A DNA stretch of 64,000 bases, taken from NCBI GenBank assembly GCA_029582155.1, contig CM055907.1, positions 13,857,992 through 13,921,991 of the forward strand. The letters run 5' to 3'. Positions 22,715-35,700 of this stretch are shown here, piece by piece. Numbering within the stretch: the first letter of the stretch is position 1; every line of letters starts with the position of its first letter. The translations under genes and the position numbers were made by a program. The notes below the pieces were generated by a model. It had not been told where the DNA came from. It made no database searches and worked only from the letters and a program-made list of their open reading frames with translations. Origin of the DNA: Panopea generosa. Lineage: Eukaryota; Mollusca; Bivalvia; Adapedonta; Hiatellidae.

Positions 22715-23030
22715 CTACAATAGATCATGAATATTATTGTATACCTGTAAGTGTATAACCAATTACCTACTTCAGATGCTACCACGTGAAAATACAAGAT
22801 GGTGGTTAAAATAAAGGAAATAATTTAGTAGAAATTTCAACGATAAAAACAACCGACAAAATGTTCAGCATGACAATGACGATGAGAAAATTCGAATATC
22901 TGTCACTGCAACTTCCGCTATTCGTCTGCCGTTTTGAACTCACGCTTTATTTATTTAAAAGGATCTTTATATTTCTTTACTCTTTTGATAAATTCTTTTC
23001 AGATTGAGGTATAGAATAAAAATATCATTT

Positions 23031-23300
23031 TACAGTGTTTTCACAATATGGGAATAGTGTACGAGTACGTATTGTGGTGAAAACCATATTGGACGAATCG
23101 CCGTAGTACGTATTGTGGTTTTGTGGTGAAAACCATATTGGACGAGACGCCGTTGTAAGTATTGTGGTATAAACGATATTGGACGAAACGCCGTAGTACG
23201 TATTGAGGTAAAATCCATATTGGACGAGATGCCTGCTATGGTTTTCATCACAATACGGACGAGTACATTTTTCCCATATTGTACAAAACACTGTAAAATA
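23031..23300. mobile_element. Inverted-repeat element, family P (about 270 bp)
   Basis: The left end ACAGTGTTTTCACAATATGG mirrors the right end CCATATTGTACAAAACACTGT. The interior has four degenerate repeats of TACGTATTGTGGTGAAAACC followed by ATATTGGACGA, then the inverted form TGGTTTTCATCACAATACGG. It is a fold-back non-autonomous element; a degenerate relative is at 3331. Confidence 0.7.
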
Positions 23301-23481
23301 ACTTATATAAGTATTGATCACAATGTCAGTAACGGTCACTATTGAACTATCCCATGACGGTGAATGCTGTCATACGTTGTACTAATTGTAATGGTGATAT
23401 CCACTACAAAACAAGAACATGTTGCGCTTTCCAAGACCTACTAAAATACTTATAGTTATATTTATGTCTGTGTGTATATAA

Positions 23482-23486
<5 letters not shown>

Positions 23487-23519
<33 letters not shown>
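23487..23519. repeat. (TG)n microsatellite
   Basis: Pure TG dinucleotide tract. Confidence 0.95.
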
Positions 23520-23524
<5 letters not shown>

Positions 23525-23550
23525 GTGACATTCATATGAATACACACCTT

Positions 23551-23574
23551 CCAACCGGGGACGTCCCCGGTTGG
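23551..23574. other. Perfect 24-bp palindrome
   Basis: CCAACCGGGGAC is followed directly by its exact reverse complement. It is unusually GC-rich for the surroundings. A loose echo (CCCCGGTTACCAGG) occurs about 100 bp further on, so it may be the tip of a small element. Confidence 0.8.
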
Positions 23575-23927
23575 ACAAAAGTGCAAAAAACATAAATTAT
23601 GCGATCTACGTCATTTTTCCGTAACCATAATCCGGCATTCGTCTATTTCGACAATGGTCCCCGGTTACCAGGTCTTATACCGTACCTAGGAAAAATCGTA
23701 AGAGTTGTCTCCCTTTATGTGTTAGAAATGTTCAAAGAGACAAACTAATAGGGAAATGTTGGCTAGTCTGTTGAAAAGAGACCCTTAGAGTGACCTTTTC
23801 ATAAAAAAAGAAGACAATGATATTGGTGAGATCTATATATAAAATAGGTGAATTACTGTCAATTATTGGAAGATTTTATTTTGTATATTTGTTTCTAAAA
23901 ATTGATTAAGTTTTTGTGTTCTTATCG

Positions 23928-24112
23928 TAGTTTATACTAATAGATTTTAGCTCGAGATTGCAATGAAAGCTCAGCTTATATGAACTGCTCTCGAGTCCAT
24001 TTACTGGGTAGAACCAGTGTTGTTTTATGAGAAGCTTCGGATCGAGCAGGGTATTGAACTCGCACCCTCTGGCATGGGCAGTAATTCTCATTATCTCACC
24101 ATTACTGACACA
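23928..24112 (-). mobile_element. tRNA-derived SINE, family S3 (minus)
   Basis: The minus strand has a tRNA-like head with B box GCGAGTTCAATACCC, then CTCATAAAACAACACTGGTT, CTACCCAG, AGCTTTCATTGCAATCTCGA and TTAGTATAAAC. It matches 25537-25710. Confidence 0.75.
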
Positions 24113-24246
24113 TATCAAAGCTTTTTAAAATCAAATCAATGGCAACGGAAGGACGTACAATAAAACACTATGTTCGAGCTTTTTTCGTTTTTAAGCGATA
24201 ATTGTATTAGAAACAATACTTATACTAAAACACCAATTAAGTCAAC

Positions 24247-24320
24247 CAATGAACCGGTGGCATAATGGTAAGACTTCTGACTCCTACATCAGATACAAAC
24301 GGTTCGAATCCAGTTCCGTA
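24247..24320 (+). mobile_element. tRNA-like sequence (SINE head or tRNA pseudogene)
   Basis: GGTGGCATAATGGTAAGACT gives an A-box-like start and GGTTCGAATCC a perfect B box. The T-arm stem and acceptor stem do not pair, so I do not call a tRNA gene. Confidence 0.45.
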
Positions 24321-24412
24321 TATTTTATTGCTATATTTTTAATATAAGGTAATGTAATTTTCTTGTTATACACCGAATATTCATAAATACTTACGCCCAA
24401 TATATGTTTTAC

Positions 24413-24524
24413 CTGGACCGGAAATTGCGTAATAATACATTTTGTTTCTGTTGAGTTCTTCATGTTGCCGCAAAGCAATGTTGATTTGAAACAGTCCGTA
24501 GTTTCCACAACACAAATGCCTCCA
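24413..24524 (-). CDS. Candidate minus-strand exon, Cys-containing
   Basis: It lies between an acceptor (TTTGTTTATAG) and a donor (GTCCAG|GTAAAA). Two frames are open: one begins GGICVVETTDCFKS and contains four Cys and an NST glycosylation site; the other begins WRHLCCGNYGLF. It would lie upstream of the YWTD exon of the LRP-like gene. Its end phases (0 or 1) do not directly fit the phase-2 start of that exon. No family was recognised. Confidence 0.3.
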
Positions 24525-24700
24525 CTATAAACAAAGAATATCATTTCAATGTAAATTTGTGGATTTTGTCCGGATTTGTTAAAATACCTAAATCTGTTTT
24601 GCCCGAAAGGCTCTGGCATTCATGGGCATACATAGCTTTGTACAAAACGGAATTTATCAGGATTTTTCGAACTTTTTAAATTTGTTTAAACTTTTTTTCC

Positions 24701-24704
<4 letters not shown>

Positions 24705-24754
<50 letters not shown>
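24705..24754. repeat. (AT)n microsatellite
   Basis: Pure AT dinucleotide tract. Confidence 0.95.
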
Positions 24755-24758
<4 letters not shown>

Positions 24759-25536
24759 CTAATTGACACGTATTGCCAAAAGAATATCTTTTTAAACATG
24801 TCAAAATCATATATTGAACTGAACGGGATTTCCTAACTATGGCTACGCGCGTAGGTTAGACTAAAATGTATTTTCCGCTTAAAATTAACATATTTTGTGA
24901 CGTATTAAATGAGTGACGTGATGATATTTTGATTTCAATATGATCCATTATACAGATTTACAAGTAGTAAAAATTGTTTCATCTTATAGAGAGCCCAAAT
25001 GACGATATAAATGTCGTCAATCAGTATTCAAGTGTTGTCTATTTTTAGAATGGGGATTTCGTTTCCAGTTTACCGCTCAAATCAGTTTAAATATCGATTT
25101 TGTCAAGTTTTGATTGATTTGCCATACCAAAACATTCGGATTCTATTTATTAATGATAATGAGATACTTTTTTTCCATTTAAATACTTATTTATTTTTTT
25201 CGGATATGTTATAGCGTTTTTCCTCATATATTTCCTTTAAGTGTTTGTTGTTCTATATTGATGTGTGAACATAATTGAAATATAGTTCAACTGTGTCGTG
25301 AGCCACTTTAGATAGTAACAAATATCGATTGATAGAATAGTCAATCGAAATATAATTAAAGTGAAATCACTCAAATGTGTGGTAGATCTACGTTTGGAAA
25401 ATTAACATGTTATTTTGATTCCTTTCTCAGGAACATTTAGGGGAAGCAACTGCTCTGCGATTTACTGCACCAATAAACACGTGATTATCTATCTTGTATA
25501 CGTAGCATGCAAAAGCGGGGCAGTAATGTAATGAAT
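24755..25536. other. Spacer between divergent genes, nothing recognised
   Basis: AT-rich with no supported exon. The 5' ends of both the LRP-like gene (minus) and the D8C gene (plus) may lie in 22.7-29.5 kb, but I could not place a signal-peptide exon. Confidence 0.4.
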
Positions 25537-25710
25537 AGAGTAATGGCCGCTCACGCCAGAGGTTGCGGGTTCGATCCCCCAATTGACCTAATGCCTCTCA
25601 TAAAACAACACACAGTACTGGTTCTACCCAGGAAGCGGAATCGAGAGTGTATCATATAAGCTCTGAGCTTTCATCGCAATCGAGCTAAAGTAAATTAGTA
25701 TAAACTCAAA
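25537..25710 (+). mobile_element. tRNA-derived SINE, family S3
   Basis: The B box GCGGGTTCGATCCCCC is followed by CTCATAAAACAACACACAGT, ACTGGTTCTACCCAGGAAGC, ATATAAGCTCTGAGCTTTCA, TCGCAATCGAGCTAAAGTAA and TTAGTATAAACTC. Confidence 0.8.
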
Positions 25711-25777
25711 AAGGGGACATAATTCCTGTTTAAAATTGTCACTTAACACGTACCACAGTAGGAACTCGTTACTGGCG

Positions 25778-25966
25778 TAGTTTTAGCTTAATTTACATCG
25801 ATTGTAAAATTGGTTCTTACAACTCAGACAAATCAAGCTTGGATGCAGTACAATGCATGTGCAGACAAAGTGCCTTGCTCCAAGAATGCAGTATACATGG
25901 CCCAGGAGAGGAGAGGGCTCGAACCCACTACTCGCCGCTTAAATGCTCTACCACTTGTCTAGATCT
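25778..25966 (-). mobile_element. tRNA-derived SINE, family S2 (minus)
   Basis: The minus strand has GTGGTAGAGCATTTAAGCGG (A-box side), GTGGGTTCGAGCCCTCTC (B box), a GGAGCAAGGCACTTTGTCTG tail and TTACAATCGATGTAAATTAA. Confidence 0.75.
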
Positions 25967-26164
25967 ATTGGTTTAATCTGTTTACATATGTGATTGGAAA
26001 TGAACTGATTTTTGTTTTGTGATTCAACAATATGATGAAACATAAAACATGTACACAATACTTATGCAATATGTTTATTGTACTTTTATCTATTGATGTT
26101 TATATACAGTGCATACTTTCTATTTCCTTTCACTGTAGTTTAATTGTAGTGTATACATATTTTC

Positions 26165-29045
26165 GAATACCCATACCATATAACTAGTATAAAATCAAGT
26201 TCCGTACCGTATAACTAGTATAATATCAAGTTCCGTACCGTATAACTAGTACAATATCAAGTTCCGTACCGATCAATCAGTATAATATCAAGTTCCTTAC
26301 CGTATATCAAGTTCCGTACCGTATATCTAGTATAACATCAAGTGCCATACCATATAACTAGTATAACATCAAGTTCCGCACCATAAAACTAGTATAAACT
26401 CAAGTTCCGTACCGTATAACTAGTATAACCAAGTTCCATACCGTATAACTTGTATAACATCAAGTTCCATACCGTAGTATTACATCAAGTTCCGAACCAT
26501 ATAACTAGTATAACATTAAGTGCCATACCATATAACTAGTATAACATCAAGTTCGATACTGTAGTATAACATCAAGTTCCGTACCGTATAACTAGTATAA
26601 CATTAGGTGCCATACTGTATAACTAGTATAACATCAATTTCATACCATATAACTTGTATAACATCAAGTTCCGTACCATATAACTAGTATAAACTCAAGT
26701 TCTGTACCGTAAAACTAGTATAACCAAGTTCCATACCATATAACTTGTATAACATCAAGTTCCATACCGTAGAATTACATCAAGTTCCGAACTATATAAC
26801 TAGTATAACATTAAGTGCCATACCGTATAACTAGTATAACATCAAGTTCGATACTGTAGTATAACATCAAGTTCCGTACCGTATAACTAGTATAACATTA
26901 AGTGCCATACCGTATAACTAGTATAACATCAATTTCATACCATATAACTTGTATAACATCAAGTTCCGTACCATATTACTAGTATAACTTCAAGTGCAAT
27001 ACCGTGTCTGTACCGTATGACTAATATAACCTCAAAATACCTACCGTATAACTAGTATAACATCAAGTTCCGTACCTTATAACTAGTGTAATATCAAGTT
27101 TCGTACCCTATAACTAGTATAACATTAAGTTCCATACCATATAGCTAGTATAACATCAAGTGCCATACCGTATAACTAGTATAGCATGAAGTGCCGTACC
27201 GTATAACGTGTATTACATCAATTTCCGTACCGTATAACTAGTATAACATCAAGTACCATACCGTATAACTAGTATAACATCAAGTTCCAAACCGTATAAC
27301 TAGTATTATATCAAGTTCCATACCGTATAACTAATATAACATCAAGTTCCGTCGCGTATAACTAGTACAACATCAAGTTCCATTCCGTATAACTAGTATA
27401 ATTTCAAGTTCCGTACCGTATAACTACTACAACATCAAGTTCCGTACCCTATAACTAGTATAACATCAAGTTTAGTACCGTAAAATATCAAGTTCTGTAC
27501 CGTAGTTTAACATCATGTTCCATACCATATAACTAGTATATCATTAAGTGCCATACCGTATAACTAGTATAACATCAAGTTCCATACCATATACATGTAA
27601 CTATTATAACATCAAGTTCCGTACCGTATAACTAATATAACATCAAGTGCCATACTGTATAACTAGTATAACATCAAGTACAGTACCGTATAACTAGTAT
27701 AACATAAAGTTCCGTACAGTATAACTAGTATAATATAAAGTTCTGTACCGTATAACTAATATAACATCAAGTTTCCAACCGTATAACTAGTATAACATTA
27801 AGTTCCGTACCATATAGTTAGTAAAACATCAAGTTCCGTAGCGTATAACTAGTACAACATCAAGTTCCATACCGTATAACTACTATAATTTCAAGTTCCG
27901 TACCGTATAACTACTATAAAATCAAGTTCCGTACCTTATAACTAGTATAACATCAAGTTCCGTACCGTATACTATCAAGTTCTGTACCGTAGTATAACAT
28001 CAAGTTTCATACTATATAACTAGTATAACATTAAGTGCCATACCGTATAACTAGTATAACATCAAGTTCCATACCATATAACTATTATAACATCAAGTTA
28101 CGTACCGTATATCTAGTATAACATCAAGTGCCATACCGTGTAATTAGTATAACATCAAGTGCCATACCGTGTAACTAGTATAACATCAAGTGCCATACCG
28201 TGTACCTTGTATAACATCAAGTGCCATACCGCGTAACTAGTATAGCATTATGTTCCGTACCTTATAACTAGTAAAACATCAAATTCTGTACCGTATAACT
28301 AGTATAACATCAAGTTCCGTACTGTATAACTAGTATTGTATCAAGTTCTGTACCGTATAACTAATATAACATCAAGTTCCCAACCGTATAACTAGTATAA
28401 CATCAAATTCCGTACCTTATAACTAGTATAATATCAAGTTCCGTACCGTATAACTAGTATAACATCAAGTTCCTTACCGTATAATTAGTATAACATCAAG
28501 TTCCGTACCGTATAACTAGTATTATATCAAGTTCCGTACCGTATAACCAGTATAACATGAAGTGCCATTCTGTATAACCAGTATAACGTCAAGTTCGATA
28601 CCGTATAACTAGTATAACATCAAGTTCCGTACCGTATAACTAGTATAACATCTAGTGCCATACCGTATAACTAGTACAACATCAAGCTCCGTACCGTATA
28701 ACTAGTATAACATCAAGTGCTGTAATGTATAACTAGTATAACATTAAGTTCCGTACCGTATAATATAAATTTTCGTACCGTATAACTAGTATTACATCAA
28801 GTGCCATACCGTATAACTAGTATAACATCAAGTTCCGTACCGTATAACTAGTATAATATCAAGTTCCGTACCGTATATATAGTATTACATCAAGTTTAGT
28901 ACCGTATAACTAGTTGAACATCAAGTGCCATACCGTATATAACTAGTATAACATCAAGTTCCATACCGTATAACTAGTATAACATCAAGTGTCATACCGT
29001 ATAATTAGTATAACATCAAGTGCCGTACGTATAACTAGTATATAT
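26165..29045. repeat. 31-bp satellite, about 90 units, with higher-order duplications
   Basis: The unit is GTATAACTAGTATAACATCA followed by AGTTCCGTACC (31 bp), centred on the palindrome ACTAGT. Variant units (GTGCCATACC, missing GTATAACTAG) recur in blocks: one block repeats with an offset of about 295 bp (26421 and 26716), another with about 487 bp (27361 and 27848). The array lies between the divergent LRP-like and D8C genes. Confidence 0.95.
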
Positions 29046-29150
29046 AAGTGTTTTGCTCAAGGACACAACATATATCGCCATGGAGAAGGGTCGAACCCAC
29101 AATACCCCGATCTTGGAGCTGCACACATTTATTCAATTGATATGATGCTC
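29035..29150 (-). mobile_element. SINE S2 fragment (minus)
   Basis: The minus strand has GTGCGGAGCATCATATCAAT, a GTGGGTTCGACCCTTCTCC B box and TGTGTCCTTGAGCAAAACAC. The 3' tail is missing. It joins directly onto the 31-bp array. Confidence 0.6.
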
Positions 29151-29524
29151 CGCACACCATATATACTACACGAGCAAATAATGTTGACCAACACGTTTTG
29201 TAAAAGCAATGATATTGAAATTAGTCGTCTGTTTGTATATACTAAACGAAATAGCTAACGCCTCACTTTTGCAATTCCAGTAACTGTAAATTTTATTATC
29301 GTGTGTGATTTGACTTTCCTTTCAATAATTTTGAATTTTATTTAATAAAAACTTGCTAAATTCAATAATAAAGACCTGGACATTGTTTTCCTAAATGCTC
29401 TTTCTTACTAAAGGCCAAATTTTAAGGAAATTGCTTTAACACTTTTTGAGAAAATACATAAAATGTCAGGTGGCTGGTTAGCTGTTCCGTTCAGTATACT
29501 TGACATTTTGTTCTCTATTACCAG

Positions 29525-29727
29525 CGGCAGACCCTTGCACACAGTAAAACCTTCTAGACGAACCACGTCGAAGCACCAAGTACAACATGTCCGTGGAAAT
29601 ATGTGATCGGCTTTTAGCCCCGGGATGGTACAGATTTAAAAATGCTGAGATGCCGTTCAATAGCTGTGTCCGGGTTTATCATTGCGGGGAGCACATACTT
29701 CTATGGGTTGCTGGCCAATCTCCAAGA
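29525..29727 (+). CDS. D8C domain, first exon (with in-frame TAA)
   Basis: After CTATTACCAG the frame reads ADPCTQ, then TAA, then NLLDEPRRST, followed by EICDR, GWYRF, SCVRVYHCG and LLWVAGQSPR up to the donor A|GTAAGT (phase 0). The DPC...LDEPWRST...GWYRF...CV.VH.C...WL.G.HP pattern is that of D8C domains in uromodulin and OIT3. The stop falls between DPC and LDEP, where family members have an ordinary residue. A downstream AG at 29558 could serve as an alternative acceptor in the same phase, which would remove DPC and the stop. Confidence 0.7.
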
Positions 29728-32700
29728 GTAAGTGTATCAATTTTGATTAAACTTAACCCCACCCCTGGTTTAAGCCCAACCCCCATAGCGTCTTTGACAA
29801 CTGACCGTTCCGGTGCGACTATGTTTTAATTATTGTCAAAAACACCAAAAATCGATGAATAACTTCCCATACAGTAATTCTTTTCACGTGACTGTGTTGT
29901 TAAGCACATTTATGTTAATACTATTTATACCGATTAGCTCGTTCGGTAGCATGTCTGACTATCAGCCCATGGGTCGAAAGATCGAATCCCCGCCCGGTCA
30001 CAATGTCCGTGATGTTTGATATACGACATTGTGTCTCAATGTCATTCTTCTTTCACCGCAAATAAGAAAGTTATCCGTTACTTGCGAAGCTTGGTGTGCT
30101 CTAGTACTGGTTAACATGCCAGACTCCCAGGAAAGAGTGGGAAGGTCTGATGGGCTGTTAGCCCTTGACGGTATAACAATGCCGCTAGATATTCAAACAA
30201 ACGAACGAACAGTTTTATTTAGCTTTTATGCATCAACATTTTATTGATTTACATTTCCACTTGCCTTGTTATCGCCCAATTTTCAGCTTATTACAATTGA
30301 CTGGAGTTCTATATTTTTTTATAATTTTAATATACTAATTAAAAATGTTCCATGATGAAGCTGCCATTTCAAAATTTGCTTCAGTCCGGTGAAGGTATTG
30401 TGAACAGACCGGCTTGTGGTGATACAAGAGCCGGTTACCCTAGCTGCTGCGGCTACACGAGTTGGATAAGAGTGAAAAACTGCGGCGACTACATGGTGTA
30501 CGACCTCCAGTCCTTGCCCGGATGTTCCATGGCTTACTGTGCAGGTTTGTTTCGATGCTTGCCTTAAGTGTATAAATCAAGTTGAGGATCTTGATTGACT
30601 TGACTCTTTTCGTCGACTCTATCCAGATCATTGCTGAATAAACCATGGCCTAGTGGTCTAAGGCACTTCTTTTCTTTCTTCCTTCACCAGTTCAAATCTC
30701 CCGTCCGGCCACAGTTTCCTTGACAACTGATATAAGGCATTGCATCACATTTTAATTCGTCTCTCACCGCTGCTTCAAGTTGACAAGTCATCAGTTACTT
30801 GCGGAGATAGGTGTGCTCGAGTACTGTTTAATCCTCTATGATCCCATGAAAGAATGATAAGGTTAGCTGACCGTTATTTAGCCCTCGATGATGCGAAATA
30901 TTCACACACATTCTTCCACAAATAAATCTATGCCATATATCACCAGTTTCGCATTGCGAATGACATGTATTATTTAAAGGTAGCGGACCGCAAATTATAG
31001 ACGACACAAGTCATTCCTCTTTTCCGGAAGTGACCTCTTTATGAAAATGAGAGGTCAGTGAAATTCCAGAACGGCAGAAAAGGTTTGCCTATTAATTTTT
31101 TAATAAACTATGCAAATAAATATAGGGTATTTAAATTTATCAGAGGAAACAGTTATATACAAAACATTTTACTTCTAATTCAACATGATTGAGCCCAAAA
31201 TAAATGCCGGCCTTTTTTCACTGCGAATTTGAAATGTTTGTAAACAAAAAAAGCGGCATAGTAGGAAATTTTCGATAGCTCATTTTTGTGTGTATTAAAC
31301 GATAGGATTTGATTGTTTCTTTGAGCTTAAAAGGGAATGTCTATTTTAGACGCTTTTTTCCTTGCGGCTGTTCCTTTTGTACAAAGGCTTATGGGAAATG
31401 AATAACAGAACCGCAGTCTAAATAACCTGCATACAATAGCCAGTTTAAGCATCTTGACTGTGACTCCTGCTGCAAATGGCGTCCATTTAAGTTGGGAATA
31501 ATAAAATATGGCATGCATGCATTAATCTTTTAGCACTTTTTCTTAAAAGTTCTAATGTTTATTTTATTTTTAGAAATACTTATACTTATATATATTGTTT
31601 GATTTTTTTTGGTTACATCGGCATTCACTTTTCACATATCAATAAAAATGCAAACCTGAACAAGTATTATGGCACCATACAGATATGTTAATAATGTTAA
31701 ATTCTGATGCAGGAAATATCTACCAGAATGGGTCGTGGGTGTGTTCGTTTCTTGTTGATAATCGATCGGAATTCCTCTATAATGTTCGCATATTTGCATA
31801 GATTTGAGGATAGTTTTAGGGCTACGATTTATACCCCGCACTCAATGTAAGATTGACATGGAGCTGGTAACCAGCATTCTTTTGAATCGTAACAAAAAGA
31901 ACAAAATGACTGTCAAATGCAGGAGTGTTCACTTTTTTCGAACAGAAAGTAGAGTGAAGCAGTCCATTGGAGTATGCGGCCTCAACTTAATTACATGTAT
32001 TACTTAGATATGTGTCTAAAGCACGACTGAGAAATGTAATGGATATATGACGCAAGACACGTGATATAGAAAGTGTTTTTTTAAGTTAATGTGTGTTGCA
32101 TTGATATTTGGAAATATTCTATATAGAACAATCTCTCAATTTTCTAGCTTATAAAAAGATTATTTGATACCGTCGACAATGCTGCATTCCTTAATGATTT
32201 CTTTGTAGGATCTCTTAGCCCGTGTGAAAATGACGAATATTCAGTGGCTCATCTACTCACCCTTCAGTAATATAAGGGCTCATCTAATCATCCTTCAGAA
32301 ACATAAGGGCTCGTCTACTCATCCATCAGAAACATAAGGGCTCATCTACTCATCCTTCAGAGACATAAGGTCCCATCTACTCATCTTTCAGAAAAATAAG
32401 GGCTCATATAGTCATCCTTCAGAGACATAAGGTCCCATCTACTCATCTTCCAGAAACATAAGGGCTCATCTACTCATCCTACAGAAACATAAAGGCTCAT
32501 CTATTTTACCATAGAAACATAAGGGCTTATCCACTCATTCTTCAGAAACATAAGGGCTCATCTACTCATCCTTCAGAAACATAAGGGCTCATCTACTCAT
32601 CCTTCAGAAACATAAGGGCTAGGCTACTTATCCTTCAGAAACATAAGGGCTCATCTACTCATCCTTCAGAAACATAAAGGCCAATCTACTCATCCTTCAG

Positions 32701-35700
32701 AAACATAAGGGCTCATCTACTCATCCTTCAGAAACATAAGGGCTCGTCTACTCATCCCTCAGAAACATAAGGGCTCATCTACTCATCCTTCAGAAACATA
32801 AGGGCTCGTCTACTCATCCTTCAGAAACATAAGGGCTCATCTACTCATCCTTCAGAAACATAAGGGATCATCTACTCATCCTTCAGAAACATAAAGGCCA
32901 ATCTACTCATCCTTCAGAAACATAAGGGCTCATCTACTCATCCTTCAGAGACATAAGGTCCCATTTACTCATCTTCCAGAAACATAAGAGCTCAGCTACT
33001 TATCCTTCAGAAACACATGGGCTCATCTACTCATCCTACAGAAACATAAGGGCTCATCTATTTAACCATAGAAACATAAAGGCTTATCCACTCATCCTTC
33101 AGAAACATAAGGGCCCATCTACTCCTCCTTCAGAAAAATAAGGGCTCATCTACTCATCCTTCAGAAAAATAAAGGCCAATCTACCCATCATTCAGAAACA
33201 TAATGGCTCATCTACTCATCCTTTAGAAACATAAGGGCTCATCAACTCATCCTTCAGAAACATAAGGGCTCATTTATGTGTCCATAGAAACATAAGGGCG
33301 CATCTACTTATCTATAGAAACATAAGGGCTCATTAACTCATACTTCAGAAACATAAAGGCTAATCTACTCATTCTTTTGAAAGTTAAGGGCTCATCTACT
33401 CATCTTTCAGAAACATAAGGGCTCATCTACATATTTTTCAGCAACACAAGGGCTCTTTTACTCATCCTTCAGACACATAATGGCTCATTTACCCACCCTT
33501 CAGGAACATAATGGCTCATCTACTCATCCATAGAAACATAAGGGCTCATCTACTCATCCTTCAGAAACATAAGGGTTCATCTACTCATATTCAGAAACAT
33601 AATGGCTCGTATACTTATCCATAGAAACATAGGGGCTCGTATACTTATTCATAGAAACACAAAGGGTCATCTACTCATCCTTCAGAAGCATAAGGTTTCA
33701 TCTACTCATCCTTCAAAAACATAATGTCTTATTTACTCATCCTTCAGCAACATTTGCGATCATTTATTTATCCATAGAAACATAAGGGCTCATCTACTTA
33801 TCCATATAAACATAAGGGCTCCTCGTCTCATATTCCAGAAACATAAGGGCTCATCTACTCATTCATCAGAAACATAAGGACTTATCTACTCATTCTTAAG
33901 AAACATAAGGGCTCATCTACTCATTCATCAGAAACATCAGGCCTCATTTACTCATCCTTCAAAAACATAAGGGCTCATCTTCTCATTCATCAAAAACAAA
34001 AGGGCTCATCTACTCATCCTTCAGAAATGGCTTATCTACCCTCCCTTCAGAAACCTTCCCTTTTGGCAGCCATTGAGTATATTTGGTTACGTAGTTAATG
34101 GATTGCTTGTTGCCAGCTCCGTCACAATCCTACATTGAATGCTGGGTAAAGTACGCAATCTCGTCTGCAATGCATATCGGAGAACATATAATGCACAACA
34201 TAAACCTGCATTTCTGACACATATCGCACAACACAAACTTTACTTTCAGACACATAACACAAAAGCTTAAATGATGTTCTAACACAAACATTACTTTTCA
34301 ACACATAACACAACACACACCTGACTTCTAACACAAAACACAAGACAAACCTGACTTTCTAACACATTGCACAACACTAACCTGACTTCTTACACAAAAC
34401 ACAACACATACCCGACTTTCTTACACATAACACAAACCACACCGGACTAATAACAAATAACTCAAACCTGACTTTCTAACACATAACACAAACCTGAAAT
34501 TCTAACACATAACACAACACACACCTTACTTTCAAACATATTACACAAACCCGACTTTATAGCACATAACACAAACCTAAATTTCTAACACATTTCACAC
34601 AACACAAACCTGACTTTTAACAGATAATACATAACACAAAACTGACTTTCTAACAGACAACACACAACACAAGCCTGACTTTCTAACAGATAACATACAT
34701 CACAAACCTGACTTTCTAATAGATAAATACAACACAAACCTGACTTTCTAACAGATAATACACATCCCAAATCTGTCTTTCTAGCACATAACACGCATCA
34801 CAGACCTGCCTTTCTAACACATAACACAAAACACAAACCTGACTTTCTGACACGTAACACACAACACATAAATGCCTTTCAAACACATAACACACATCAG
34901 AAACTTGACTTTCTAACACATAACAAACATCACAAACCTGACTTTCTAACAAATAACACACAACACAAACCAAACATTCTGACACATAGCACACAACCCA
35001 AACATGTCTTTCTAACACATAACACACATCAAAATCCTGATTTTTTGACACATAACACACACCACAAACCTGATTTTTTTACAGATAAACACACATCACA
35101 AACTGACCTTTTTAACAGATAATACAAATCACAAACCTGACTTTCTAACACATAACACACATCACAAAGCTACCTTTCTAACAAATAACACACATAACAA
35201 AACTGACTTTCTAACACATAATACATATCACAAACATGACGTTCTGAAACAAAACAAACAACATAAACCTGCTTTTCTTACACATAACACATATCACAAA
35301 CCTACATTTCTAGCACATAAAATACATCACAAACCTACCTTTCTAACACATAACATACAACAAATACCTGACTTTCGAACACATAACACATCAAAAACCT
35401 GACTTTTTGACACATAACATACAACACAAACCTGACTTTCTGACACATTACACACAACATTTACCTTACTTTCTGACACATAACACACAACACACAGACA
35501 CGCCTTTCTAACACATAACACACATTACCTACCTTCCTTTCTAACACATAACACATATCACAAACCTGCCTTTCTAACACATAATACACATCACAAACCT
35601 GACTTTTTCAACCGTAACACACAACGCAAACCTGACATTCTGACACATAACACACAGCATTTACCTTACTTTCTGACACATAACACACAACACATAGACA

